Origin: Haladaptatus cibarius D43
Lineage (GTDB): Archaea; Halobacteriota; Halobacteria; Halobacteriales; Haladaptataceae
Direction: 5' to 3'
Assembly (NCBI RefSeq): GCF_000710615.1
Contig: NZ_JDTH01000010.1
Span: 1-64,000, forward strand
DNA length: 64,000 nucleotides
Below, piece after piece: positions 51,859 through 61,524 of the stretch. Numbering within the stretch: the stretch's first letter is position 1; each line of letters begins with the position of its first letter. A model generated the notes under the pieces. That model searched no databases. It saw only the letters and a list, made by a program, of their open reading frames with translations, and was not told the origin of the DNA. A program made the position numbers and the translations under genes.

Positions 51859-52113
51859 GTGACGATGACGAATCCCTGACGGTCAGAAGGGAGCTAGCTA
51901 TCTGGAACCCTCGAAAATAGTTCACCCATCCTAAATTATTTATACACATCTGCTTCCAAAAGACATGGGGACAGCTCAAGTAGACTCAGTCGAACCCACC
52001 CTCTCTTGGTTACCCCCTTTGAACCGTTGAAAATAGTAATTCTATACATTGATGGCATTCATGGGAACTCCATTGAATAATAGATTTATACCTCTGGACT
52101 GAAAATGCTCCAT
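51859..52113 (+). promoter_or_regulatory. Promoter of the aminotransferase gene
   Basis: A TATA-like ATTTATA (52083-52089) lies about 27 bases before ATG 52114, as for a leaderless haloarchaeal transcript, which supports that start over the ATG at 52105. A weaker TTATTTATAC stretch at about 51937 adds little. Confidence 0.45.
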
Positions 52114-53277
52114 ATGGTCAACATAGACCACTCTGCCAGCAGAATGGATCGGATTCCCTTCTCTGGAATACGGAAAATTTTCGAAGAGTGCGACCGACTC
52201 GAGCAATCTGGAACTGATGTTGTACACTTGGAAATCGGTCGTCCCGACTTCGATACGCCGAGTGAAATCAAGCAAGCTGGAAGTCAGGCACTTTCCGATG
52301 GACATGTCCACTACACCTCCAATTACGGAATTGCTCCGCTTCGATCAGCCCTTGCCGATAAGCTATCTGCTGAGAACAGGATCGATTATGAGCCAGAGAG
52401 CGAGATTGTCGTGACGACCGGCGCAACTGAGGCAATCTTTGTAACAATGCTCGCCCTAGTTGAAGAGGGTGACGAGGTACTAATTCCAGACCCCTGCTGG
52501 ACGTACGCCTCTAGTATTCGCATGGCCGGCGGTAATCCAGTCACTTACGAGCTAGACCCGGAAACAGGCTTTAAGCCAGACCTCGATTCACTGACGGAAG
52601 CAGTATCAGAGCGAACTAAACTGTTAGTTCTGAACAGCCCCCACAATCCAACTGGTGGTGTTGTAGACCAAGATACGTTGAACGCCATCGGGGACTTCGT
52701 GATCGACAATGACCTGTTGCTGCTCTCGGATGAGATCTACGAGAAAATCCGGTACGACGGTTCGGAGCACTTGAGTCCTGCCGCTGAAAATACCCTATTC
52801 AACCGGACGGTAACGATTAACGGGTTTTCCAAAGCGTATTCGATGACTGGATGGCGACTTGGTTATCTCGCAGCTCCAGCCGAACTCATCAACTCAATTG
52901 TCCGTGTTCGGCAGTATACGACAACCTGTGCGCCGTCGATTTCACAACATGCTGGCGTCCGTGCACTCCAAAGTGGTCTCCATGAACCGATGGTCAATGC
53001 GTTTGCACGTCGGCGTGAACGTATCATGGAGCGAATCGAAAACATTCCCGGGATGTCGTGTCCAACACTGTCGGGTGCCTTTTATGCCTTCCCGACAACA
53101 CCTGACGGGTATCCTGATGAAGAAGAGTTTGTTTGGTCGCTCCTCCGAGAGGCAGGTGTTGCATTTGTCCCAGGATCCGTCTTTGGTGAGTCGGGACATG
53201 GCCGATTCCGAATTGCCTATTCCAATTCGGTCGAACGAATTGACGAGGCATTCGATCGTCTTGAGGATTGGCTCTGA
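52114..53277 (+). CDS. Class I/II aminotransferase (aspartate-type)
   Basis: 387 aa of PLP-dependent aminotransferase fold type I. LEIGRPDFDTPSEIKQAG, HYTSNYGIAPLRSALADK and VTTGATEAIFVTMLALVEEG are family blocks; the PLP lysine is in NGFSKAYSMTGWRLGYLAAP, and the carboxylate-binding Arg is in GRFRIAYS. It would pass amino groups between glutamate or aspartate and a keto acid of the pathway. The ATG three codons earlier (52105) is also possible. Confidence 0.88.
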   Translation: MVNIDHSASRMDRIPFSGIRKIFEECDRLEQSGTDVVHLEIGRPDFDTPSEIKQAGSQALSDGHVHYTSNYGIAPLRSALADKLSAENRIDYEPESEIVVTTGATEAIFVTMLALVEEGDEVLIPDPCWTYASSIRMAGGNPVTYELDPETGFKPDLDSLTEAVSERTKLLVLNSPHNPTGGVVDQDTLNAIGDFVIDNDLLLLSDEIYEKIRYDGSEHLSPAAENTLFNRTVTINGFSKAYSMTGWRLGYLAAPAELINSIVRVRQYTTTCAPSISQHAGVRALQSGLHEPMVNAFARRRERIMERIENIPGMSCPTLSGAFYAFPTTPDGYPDEEEFVWSLLREAGVAFVPGSVFGESGHGRFRIAYSNSVERIDEAFDRLEDWL

Positions 53278-53435
53278 CTGAAACCTGGGGTATAAGCAGG
53301 AACTGTTAGCTGTTCCATTTCCGAAGGCCGATGAATTCACATCCTCTTTGTCATATTTTATCAATGTCACAAGCTACCATTCATCATTAACTATATGTAT
53401 GAACAAGTTATAGTGTTGGCTGGAGTAATGAAAGC

Positions 53436-54932
53436 ATGGTGCAAGCAGGCACAAATACAGTTATGGGCTTAGTTGGATACTTAATAGTAGTTATATTAAT
53501 AGGTTATTGGGGTTCGAAAAAAGTCGAATCGGAAGAAGACTTCTTTTTAGGTGGAGAGAAACTCCCTGGCTGGGCACTGGCACTCTCAGAGCGAAGTTCG
53601 GGGATGTCCGGATGGCTTCTTTTAGGTATGCCAGGATTGGCATGGGCGACTGGACTTTCCTCTGTTTGGGTTCTCGTAGGTGCATCAGGTGGTGCGATCA
53701 TTCAATGGGTAATCTACTCAAAGCCGTTTATGAACGGACGGAAGGAAACGGGGGCGATTACACCAATTGGACTTATTGCGGAGAAACTGCCAGGTGATTC
53801 ACCGATGATACGGCTGCTTCCTGCCCTCGTGACATTCGTATTCTACATGGGATACGTCGGGTCGCAGTTCCTCGCTGGTGGGAAGATTCTCCAGCAGATT
53901 TTCGGAATCACGCCTCTCACGGGACTGCTTATCGTCGCGGTCATGATTATCGCTTACTCCCTTGCCGGTGGCTTCCTGGCCGTCGTTTGGACCGATGCAT
54001 TGCAAGCATTGTTGATGGTGTTTACTCTCATCGTTTTGCCCGCGATACTACTCGTGAGCGTCGTTAGTGATCCCTCGCTTTCAGTCATGGGTAGCTTGGA
54101 AGCAGCTGGTGAGGGACGAGCGTCGTGGTTTGGAGGTAAGACCGGAGCAGCTGCACTGCTCCTCCTTGGCGCAAATCTGAGCTGGATTTTTGCTGACCTC
54201 GGTGGCTATCCTCACCTGGATGTCAGATTGATGGCGATGCCCAACAATGAGGAGCGAAAAACAGCGGTCATCATCGCAACCTTCTGGGGAATACTCACTT
54301 CCATTGGTGCAGTTCTCCTCGGCCTACTAACTCGAACCCTCCACGGTGCGCCCCAAGCGATTCAGGCCGACCGTGAGATGGTTCTCCCATTTATGGTTCT
54401 CGAACATACACCGGGACTCCTTGGTGGAATAATGCTCGCTGGTGCGCTCGCAGCGATGATGTCAACGGCTGACTCGCAACTCGTTGTCGCAAGTTCCGCT
54501 GCGGCACAAGACGTCTACAACAAAGTGGTTGCAAAAGAACGCACGTTCAGTGAGAAAACCCGACTTCGTATCTCACGAGCAGCAACGTTGATTGTTGGAC
54601 TTGTCGGTCTTACCATTGCACTCTCCGTTGAAGATCTCGTTTATACCTTGGTAAGCTACTCTGCAACGGGACTGTTCTCGGCTTTCGGGCCAGCGTTCAC
54701 CCTCCTGTTCTTCTGGCGGGACAATCTCTCAAAAGCTGGCGTTGCTGCAGCGTTCCTTGTCGGACCTGCAGTTACTATCCTGTGGACTGCATTAGGCTTC
54801 ACATCAATTGTTACGGTTCGCCTTGTTGCCCCCCCGATTGGTTTTGCAGCCGCTATCCTCGCGTCGCTGATTTGGCCACGTGAGGAAGTAACTGAGACGC
54901 CGTCACCCGAAACACCGACGGTGCAGGACTAA
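53436..54932 (+). CDS. putP: Sodium:proline symporter-like SSS transporter
   Basis: A 498-aa membrane protein with about 13 transmembrane segments. The start GYLIVVILIGYWGSKKVE, then the LALSERSSGMSGWLLLGMPG block of sodium-binding segment 2 and AYSLAGGFLAVVWTDALQAL are characteristic of PutP-type Na+/solute symporters. Uptake of proline or a related zwitterion (betaine, hydroxyproline) fits the surrounding genes. It is separated by about 160 bases from the aminotransferase gene. Confidence 0.92.
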   Translation: MVQAGTNTVMGLVGYLIVVILIGYWGSKKVESEEDFFLGGEKLPGWALALSERSSGMSGWLLLGMPGLAWATGLSSVWVLVGASGGAIIQWVIYSKPFMNGRKETGAITPIGLIAEKLPGDSPMIRLLPALVTFVFYMGYVGSQFLAGGKILQQIFGITPLTGLLIVAVMIIAYSLAGGFLAVVWTDALQALLMVFTLIVLPAILLVSVVSDPSLSVMGSLEAAGEGRASWFGGKTGAAALLLLGANLSWIFADLGGYPHLDVRLMAMPNNEERKTAVIIATFWGILTSIGAVLLGLLTRTLHGAPQAIQADREMVLPFMVLEHTPGLLGGIMLAGALAAMMSTADSQLVVASSAAAQDVYNKVVAKERTFSEKTRLRISRAATLIVGLVGLTIALSVEDLVYTLVSYSATGLFSAFGPAFTLLFFWRDNLSKAGVAAAFLVGPAVTILWTALGFTSIVTVRLVAPPIGFAAAILASLIWPREEVTETPSPETPTVQD

Positions 54933-55265
54933 TCGCCGCCGTATACTTCTCACCTCCGCTAAGCTCTCATAAGCCAGAAGCGGCCCAGTGCTACTATTGC
55001 TACACTAACCACGAGCAGAAGGATTTCCGTCGATGTCGGCTCTTCTATCGATTGGCCTTGCTCGACTCGAAGATGTCTGAAAAAACCGGAACTTGCTCAG
55101 TCGGAAATCGGAGTAGACAGAAGTGGTCATGCTTTGCTTCCAATGAACTACTCCACTATTATACTTCGTTATCCTCCATCAATTAGATGTGTTGATTAAA
55201 GTTAATATTTTGACACGAATTCACTCCGGCATCTTTATGAAGAGTTAGGAGGAAAATATGAACCG
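54933..55265. other. Intergenic, promoter region only
   Basis: No gene seen. An AT-rich stretch (GATTAAAGTTAATATTTTG, about 55193-55212) lies in front of the ALDH gene. Confidence 0.4.
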
Positions 55266-56864
55266 ATGAAGTCTGGTACCTTTGAGAACGAGCAAACCGT
55301 ACAAACACACCAGCAAAAAGGAACCACAGAAGAGTTCCATCAAGCGTACGAAGATGCTGTCGAAACCGTTCGTGATGAGCTTGGAGGGGAGTATCCGCTT
55401 TGGATTTCCGGCCAGCCGGTTGAGACCGATGACACGTTTACGGTTACCAATCCTGGTGATTTCGACCAAGTGATCGGAGAATTCGCCTCGGGCGAACCGA
55501 ACCATGTCGATCAAGCCGTTGAGGCTGCCTCCGAAGCATTCGACGACTGGCGAAACACTTCCTGGGAGAAGCGAGCCGAAATCTTCAACCAAGCAGCCGA
55601 CAATATTCATGACCGGAAGTACGAGCTCGTTGCGACAATGGCTCTTGAAAACGGGAAAAATCGGGGTGAAGCAATCGCCGAAGTTGACGAGGCCATCGAT
55701 TTCCTTCGATTCTACAGTCAGGAAATTGAAAGGAATAACGGTTACACGTTCGATAGAGGCGAACCAACACCGAACCAACACTGTACAAACGAACTTCTTC
55801 CATATGGTGTCTTCGGGGTTGTAACACCATTCAACTTCCCGTTGGCAATTCTGGCTGGAATGACGACCGGCGCAGTAATCACTGGAAACACTGCTGTCGT
55901 GAAACCGGCAAGCACGACTCCCTTGGTCGCGCATAAATTTATCGAAATACTGAATGATGCAGGGATTCCGGATGGTGTCGTAAATCTCGTTACTGGTGGA
56001 GGCAGCTCAGTCGGACAACCACTGATCGAGCATGAAGACGTCGTCGGCTTTGCCTTCACGGGGTCTCGAAAGGTCGGTCTTACCATTCAGGAGACTTTCC
56101 AGGAGATGGGAAAACGAGGGCCAGTTGTCGCCGAATTGGGTGGCAAAAACCCAGTCATTGTCTCTGATACAGCTGACCTGTCAAAAGCGGTGTCGGGAGT
56201 CAAGCTTGGGGCATTTTCTTTTAGCGGTCAAAAGTGTTCAGCGACATCTCGCGTCTATGTCCACGAAGATGTTATTGATTCGTTCACTGAGCAGTTGGTC
56301 GCAGAAACTATGGAGTTGACGATTGGCGTACCAGAAAACGAGGACACCGTAGTTTCACCGCTTATCGACGACAGTGCCTTGGATCGATATCACGAAATCT
56401 GCGACTTGGCACGGGCTGACGGTACAGTACATACTGGTGGTGAGCAGGTTGCCGACTCAGAACTACCCGAGGGTCGATACGTACAACCAACTGTCGTAAC
56501 GGATATTCCGCACGACCATGAGCTCGCAACGGAGGAACATTTCCTCCCGTTTGTAACTATCCATCCCGTCTCAAGTCTTGACGAAGCGATTACCAAGGCT
56601 AACGATAGTGACTATGCACTTTGTGCTGGTCTCTTCTCCGAGGGTCAGGAAGAAATCGACGTCTGGTTCGATCGAATCGAATCTGGAATGTGTTACGTGA
56701 ACCGCTCACAAAGTGCCACAACCGGAGCGCTAGTCCATGCACAACCCTTCGGTGGCTGGAAATTCTCCGGAACGACTGGTAAATTCGCTGGTGGCTATTG
56801 GTATCTTCCCCAATTTATGCGCCAACAGAGTCGAACAGTTGTCGGAGACGTTGGAAACCAATAA
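55266..56864 (+). CDS. Aldehyde dehydrogenase, P5C dehydrogenase-like
   Basis: 532 aa. Catalytic Glu in VVAELGGKNPVIV, catalytic Cys in FSFSGQKCSATSRVYV, NAD-binding VTPFNFPLAI and FTGSRKVG. The ending TTGALVHAQPFGGWKFSGTT, then GGYWYLPQFMRQQSRT resembles 1-pyrroline-5-carboxylate (glutamate semialdehyde) dehydrogenases. It would convert the semialdehyde made from proline or hydroxyproline into glutamate, matching PutP upstream. Other semialdehydes remain possible. Confidence 0.87.
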   Translation: MKSGTFENEQTVQTHQQKGTTEEFHQAYEDAVETVRDELGGEYPLWISGQPVETDDTFTVTNPGDFDQVIGEFASGEPNHVDQAVEAASEAFDDWRNTSWEKRAEIFNQAADNIHDRKYELVATMALENGKNRGEAIAEVDEAIDFLRFYSQEIERNNGYTFDRGEPTPNQHCTNELLPYGVFGVVTPFNFPLAILAGMTTGAVITGNTAVVKPASTTPLVAHKFIEILNDAGIPDGVVNLVTGGGSSVGQPLIEHEDVVGFAFTGSRKVGLTIQETFQEMGKRGPVVAELGGKNPVIVSDTADLSKAVSGVKLGAFSFSGQKCSATSRVYVHEDVIDSFTEQLVAETMELTIGVPENEDTVVSPLIDDSALDRYHEICDLARADGTVHTGGEQVADSELPEGRYVQPTVVTDIPHDHELATEEHFLPFVTIHPVSSLDEAITKANDSDYALCAGLFSEGQEEIDVWFDRIESGMCYVNRSQSATTGALVHAQPFGGWKFSGTTGKFAGGYWYLPQFMRQQSRTVVGDVGNQ

Positions 56865-57040
56865 TTGACACACCGGTATCGTAATCAAAGCTGAACGGTC
56901 GAACCCCAACGTCTTTTCTTTAACATCTGAAAACAGGTTAAAGAGCTCGCTATCCCCCAGTGCCTGTGTATCAGCGTGTACCGCAGATGGATTCCTGCAA
57001 CCGAACTACTAAATAGTGAGAGGACACCATTCCAACTGCT

Positions 57041-57832
57041 ATGACCCTTGGAATAGAGGACAATGTGGCGTTAGTTACAGCATCGAGCAGTGGCCTTGGC
57101 AGAGCGTCGGCCAGAGTGCTTGCTAAAGAAGACGCGAACGTCGTACTCAACGGCCGAAACAAGACCGACATCAATGAAGCAGTTAGCGCCCTCGATGGTC
57201 TGGGGAATGGCAAGGTTATCGGTGTCCAAGGCGACCTCACGGAAAAAGACGATATCAAGAACCTTGTTCAAACAACCGTCGATGAATTTGACCGGTTGGA
57301 TCATCTCGTCACCAGCGCTGGTGGTCCACCAAGCGGGCCATTCACGGAAACGACGGACGATGATTGGTATCACGCATTCGATTTGCTAGTCATGAGTGTG
57401 GTTCGTCTCGTTCGCGAATCGATTCCTCATCTTCAAGATGGTCAGGGCGGAACAATCGTCAATATCACATCTCGAAGTGTTAAAGAGGCTATTGACTCAC
57501 TTGTACTTTCGAACTCGGTACGAATGGGCGTTATCGGTCTCGAAAAAACGCTCTCGAAAGAACTCGCGCCTGAAATCCGGGCAAATGCTGTGCTACCTGG
57601 TCCACACGAAACAAGCCGGATTCAGGAACTCGTTGAACAATCTGTCGAACGGGGTGAATACGATTCCTACGAAGATGGACTGCAGGCACGTGGTGAAAGT
57701 ATCCCACTCGGACGGATTGGTGATCCGAACGAACTCGGAGAAGTCGTTGCATTCCTTTCTTCTCCCCGCTCGAGTTATTTAAATGGAGTCGCTATTCCGA
57801 TTGATGGCGGAGCAGGTGCTGCAAACCTCTAA
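57041..57832 (+). CDS. SDR-family protein lacking the catalytic Tyr-Lys
   Basis: 263 aa with the SDR cofactor motif VTASSSGLGRASARVL (about 11-26) and the NITSRS strand. Where SDRs have YxxxK, this has SNSVR in LVLSNSVRMGVIGLEKTL, so Ser and Arg replace Tyr and Lys. The C-terminal PIDGGAGA region is normal. A subgroup with this change exists in bacteria, so it may be a real but atypical oxidoreductase. Substrate unknown; it is beside the ALDH and a cupin. Confidence 0.86.
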   Translation: MTLGIEDNVALVTASSSGLGRASARVLAKEDANVVLNGRNKTDINEAVSALDGLGNGKVIGVQGDLTEKDDIKNLVQTTVDEFDRLDHLVTSAGGPPSGPFTETTDDDWYHAFDLLVMSVVRLVRESIPHLQDGQGGTIVNITSRSVKEAIDSLVLSNSVRMGVIGLEKTLSKELAPEIRANAVLPGPHETSRIQELVEQSVERGEYDSYEDGLQARGESIPLGRIGDPNELGEVVAFLSSPRSSYLNGVAIPIDGGAGAANL

Positions 57833-57952
57833 CCTACTTTCCTGCCGTCTGTTGTAATGCGATTAGATGGAAGTAGAGTATACTCCTTAGTGGAAGACAC
57901 GGCTCCTCCACAATATTAAAATAGCATGTACCCTATCTAATAGACGGAACAG

Positions 57953-58300
57953 ATGAAGTCTGTAAGCTTTAGTAACGCGGATACGTACGAACCTGACGAC
58001 GGATGGCAGCGTGTGTCACTTGCCGGTAGTGACCAATTCACGTTCGAGTGGTTTGAGAAACCTCCAGGTCATTCGTCCCCAATGCACGACCATGAGAATG
58101 AGCAGGTTTGTATCGTTCTCCAGGGTGAACTCACTATTCACACAGAAGATGACAAAACCACCCTCGAGCGGTTCGACTCTGCCTGGCTAGATGCGTGGGA
58201 ATCTCACCGTGTCGAAAATACCGGGGACGATCGCGCCGTCGCAATTGATGTCTTTGCACCCGGCCGAGGCTTCGAATTCTGGACCGACCGAGAAGACTAG
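57953..58300 (+). CDS. Cupin domain protein
   Basis: 115 aa single-domain cupin. The first metal motif is SSPMHDHENEQVCIVLQGE and the second is LDAWESHRVENTGDDRAV, where the metal His is kept. Small cupins act as isomerases, dioxygenases or ligand binders. It converges with etfA. The role in the pathway is open. Confidence 0.85.
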   Translation: MKSVSFSNADTYEPDDGWQRVSLAGSDQFTFEWFEKPPGHSSPMHDHENEQVCIVLQGELTIHTEDDKTTLERFDSAWLDAWESHRVENTGDDRAVAIDVFAPGRGFEFWTDRED

Positions 58301-58337
58301 TAGCGCATGATCTACTTAGAAAAATACATCACTGTTA

Positions 58338-59285
58338 TTATTCGAACTGGCTGATTAGCGACGGCACGACTTCGAAAAGGTCGTCAACGATACCATAATC
58401 TGCAATATCGAAGATAGGGGCATTTGGATCAGTATTGATTGCAACGATGGTGTCTGAACCCTTCATGCCTGCGACGTGCTGGACTGCTCCGGAAATTCCG
58501 ATGGCAAGATAAACGTCCGGGGTTACAACCTTGCCCGACTGTCCAACTTGTCTGCTATCTGGCAGCCATCCATTATCAACTATCGGTCGTGATGCTGATA
58601 GGGTTGCGTCCATCACTTCTGCAAGTTCCTGAATAAGAGTGAGATTATCTTCTTCCTCAATACCTCGTCCGATGCTAATGAGTATGTCTGCTTGTGAGAT
58701 GTCGACATCTCCATCCATGACATCAACGAATTTTTCGACAGCTACTGTGGATCTCTCGATATCGACAGGAAACTCACGCACAGTGGCAGAGCCTGACGAA
58801 TTTGCTTTTACCCACTCAGTACTTCGAATGGTTGCAACCGGGACACCATCTGTAACTACAATATCTGTTTCAACCTTCGATCCATGTCGCTCGCGTGTTA
58901 GCACGATTTTATCATTGGTTTCGATGCCAGTGACGTCTGTAACGATCGGTGTATCGAGTGTGCTTGCAACGGCGGGTGCATAGTCTAGGCCATTGACACT
59001 GTGCGGCATCACGACGCCAACCAAATTTCGCTCGCTGGCAAGCGAAACAATGCTTTGATGATAGATATCGTGGTTGAACTTCTCCCCTTCAGGAACCCAG
59101 TAAACCGTATCTACACCACTACGATTCAATTCACTCGCAAATTTCTTTGAATTCTCTCCAATGACTACGACCGCGAGAGAGGCATCGAGACCGCTGGCAA
59201 GCTCCTTACCTGCGGTTATTGCTTCAAAGCTTACATCACGAAGCTCTCCACCACGGTGTTCTGCGACTACCAGAACTTCACTCAT
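58338..59285 (-). CDS. etfA: Electron transfer flavoprotein alpha subunit
   Basis: 315 aa. The C-terminal FAD-binding domain ([60 protein letters not shown]) is complete. ETF takes electrons from flavin dehydrogenases and passes them to the respiratory chain. Its start codon overlaps the stop of etfB. With the DAO-family gene, a dehydrogenase-ETF chain is likely. Confidence 0.94.
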   Translation of the reverse strand: MSEVLVVAEHRGGELRDVSFEAITAGKELASGLDASLAVVVIGENSKKFASELNRSGVDTVYWVPEGEKFNHDIYHQSIVSLASERNLVGVVMPHSVNGLDYAPAVASTLDTPIVTDVTGIETNDKIVLTRERHGSKVETDIVVTDGVPVATIRSTEWVKANSSGSATVREFPVDIERSTVAVEKFVDVMDGDVDISQADILISIGRGIEEEDNLTLIQELAEVMDATLSASRPIVDNGWLPDSRQVGQSGKVVTPDVYLAIGISGAVQHVAGMKGSDTIVAINTDPNAPIFDIADYGIVDDLFEVVPSLISQFE

Positions 59286-60070
59286 TATGCATCCACCCTC
59301 CTTTCTCGGAGGAGCTCGGCAAGTTCGGACGCTACTTCGTCTGCTTCTCCCTCAAAACGAACCATGTCGCTTTCACTCTCCGGTTTAACAAGGGATCGTC
59401 GCTCTAACTGTTGTGTAAAGTGATCCGAGTCAAGATCTAAATCCGCAAGGTCTATTTCCTCAATTTCCTTCCTCTTTGCCTGTCGAATGCCTCGAAGGCT
59501 TGCGTATCGGGGATCGTTTATTCCAGTTTGGATGGTAAGAACAGCTGGAAGCGGGACGGACGCTACCTCCTCAACGCCACCTTCAAGCTCCCGCCGAACA
59601 CGAGCAGTGTCCTCGGTGAGCTGAAGATGATTAACCACGGCAGCCCAATGGAATCCGATGCGCTCTGCAAGCATAACACCGGTTACGCCGAAACCGTCGT
59701 CGTCTGCCTGAACGCCAGTTAGAATCAGATCTGGCTTCTCGCGATCGACGATGGCTTCAAGTACGGTTGCACGTACACGCGCGTCAACGATATCTTGGCT
59801 GAAAATATCATCCCAGAACCGAATGGCTCGGTCCACATCTTTTGCTAACGCGAGACGGATTGTTTCCTCACATGTTTCTGGGCCGATGGTGGCGCTAACA
59901 ATTTCGACTTCTTCTGAACGTTCCTCACTAATTTGGACAGCCGTCTCGATTGCATACTCGTCCCACTCATTCAGCACATGCTCTTTGTACCGCTCCTTGA
60001 TCACTAAGTCGCTGATTTCGAAATCTTCAGCTAGCTCTGCAACCTCTTTGACCAATACTAACACCTTCAT
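59285..60070 (-). CDS. etfB: Electron transfer flavoprotein beta subunit
   Basis: About 261 aa from ATG 60070 (MKVLVLVKEVAELAEDFEIS), with LNEWDEYAIETAVQISEERS and SVPLPAVLTIQTGINDPRYA typical of EtfB. Overlaps etfA by one base. The extra upstream codons in the open frame (to 60103) are not family sequence. Confidence 0.93.
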   Translation of the reverse strand: MKVLVLVKEVAELAEDFEISDLVIKERYKEHVLNEWDEYAIETAVQISEERSEEVEIVSATIGPETCEETIRLALAKDVDRAIRFWDDIFSQDIVDARVRATVLEAIVDREKPDLILTGVQADDDGFGVTGVMLAERIGFHWAAVVNHLQLTEDTARVRRELEGGVEEVASVPLPAVLTIQTGINDPRYASLRGIRQAKRKEIEEIDLADLDLDSDHFTQQLERRSLVKPESESDMVRFEGEADEVASELAELLRERRVDA

Positions 60071-60198
60071 CTGTGGTCTTACTAAAGACAGCACTATAAG
60101 CACAAAAATATATTGTTAGCGCCAGAACTGGCTTCAATATCTGGGATCTATTGATGGTGACTAAATGATATGATTAGGGATGAGCTAGTTTATTCTGC

Positions 60199-61416
60199 TC
60201 AATATGAGATGATGTTACTCTCCAAATCTCTTGGGTAGTAGGTTATCGACTCGACACCGGATTCTGTAACAATGATAGTGTCTGAGTGCCGATAGCCGGC
60301 GACATCTGGAACGAACAGGGCGGGTTCAATCGTGTAGGCATGTCCGGGTTGGATAACCTCGTCGCTTCCTCTGTCGAGGAACCCGCGTTCGTGGACACCA
60401 AGGCCGATATTGTGCCCTGTATGATGCTGAGTGTATTCGAGGAGACCGTGCTCCTCGCAGTAATCATGAACGGCTTGGTCAACGTCGGCGACAGGAACAC
60501 CGGGATCACACGCCTCGATCGCGAGTGTCTGCATCTCAAGCATATGCTCGAAGTAATGTCGATGTTCGTCACTCACTTCTCCGATGAACATCGTTCGTTC
60601 GAGTTCGCTAATGTAGCCATCAACGTTTGCAGTCGCACCTGTGATAATAACGTCTCCATGTTCTAACCGGCGGTTTTCTGTTAACCCGTGGGGAAGGGCA
60701 GTGTTTGGCCCAGAGAGAAAACCACATGACGCCGGGAAACCGCCTCGAAGTCGTGATTGGTATCGCTCTCCAAGGGTGTCGAGCATTGCCATTGACGCAT
60801 CGAGGCTCGCCTTCTTTGCCACCCAGAGTTCATGTTTCCCTGGCTCGGCATAATCCTCAAGTTTTCGGTGAGCGAGATTCCCCCATTTTGCAGATTCCCG
60901 CATCAGACTCTGCTCGGTGGGTGACTTAGCTTTCCGATACTCTTTGATCCATTCCACCGTTTCAACAGTGACATCGGCGAACTCGTCAAGTGTTGGGCCA
61001 GAGTATCCCCAGTACCCAGGTGCACCGTTCATATCTGCGACAACGTGCTCGACATTGAGGTCAGAAAGCATCTCTGCAATGATTTCTTCCGGGGTTGCAG
61101 ATGGATGTTCATAGTAAGTCGCATCTGTCCCAGATCCCCCTGGATAATCGTAGTACCAATAGATTTCATCGAGAAGCGGGAATTCATCGCCATCGGTTCG
61201 ATCTAGCTCCAATCGTGGAACTGTGAGACTTACCTGGTCTTGTGTGACGGCGAGACAAACTGGTCGCTCTGTCTGCAAGTGATGGAACCCACTCAACCAA
61301 CCGATATCCACTGACGAAAAGAGGCAAAGGGCGTCGGCATTATTAGCCGCGAGATCGTCGCGAACGCGCGAGATGTGACTGTGGTACTCCGCTGTTGGAA
61401 CTCTCGTTGGAGCCAT
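60199..61416 (-). CDS. M24-family protein with lost metal ligands (creatinase/ectoine hydrolase-like)
   Basis: 405 aa of the same fold as Xaa-Pro peptidases, but the metal site is changed: VIITGATANVDGY (first Asp gone), ISELERTMF (second Asp is Glu), RHSDTIIV (last Glu gone), while HNIGLGVHE and TIEPALFV remain. Non-metallo members such as creatinase and ectoine hydrolase use a His and two Glu; here TALPHGL, SELERT and TIEP could supply them. It likely hydrolyses a C-N bond of a small molecule. Creatine, ectoine or another N-substituted compound are candidates. Confidence 0.85.
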   Translation of the reverse strand: MAPTRVPTAEYHSHISRVRDDLAANNADALCLFSSVDIGWLSGFHHLQTERPVCLAVTQDQVSLTVPRLELDRTDGDEFPLLDEIYWYYDYPGGSGTDATYYEHPSATPEEIIAEMLSDLNVEHVVADMNGAPGYWGYSGPTLDEFADVTVETVEWIKEYRKAKSPTEQSLMRESAKWGNLAHRKLEDYAEPGKHELWVAKKASLDASMAMLDTLGERYQSRLRGGFPASCGFLSGPNTALPHGLTENRRLEHGDVIITGATANVDGYISELERTMFIGEVSDEHRHYFEHMLEMQTLAIEACDPGVPVADVDQAVHDYCEEHGLLEYTQHHTGHNIGLGVHERGFLDRGSDEVIQPGHAYTIEPALFVPDVAGYRHSDTIIVTESGVESITYYPRDLESNIISY

Positions 61417-61524
61417 ACAGAAAGGCTATCAGGTAATATAATAAATGTTGGCCACTTTATTTCGACTCTAAATATCTACTATTACACATAAAGGTTATAT
61501 CTACTGAGTTTGTCATCGCCTATC

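Noticed and set aside
53436-54932. Idea that the SSS transporter is a sensor-transporter fusion
   Set aside because: The protein ends after the last membrane helix and a short tail; no kinase domain follows.
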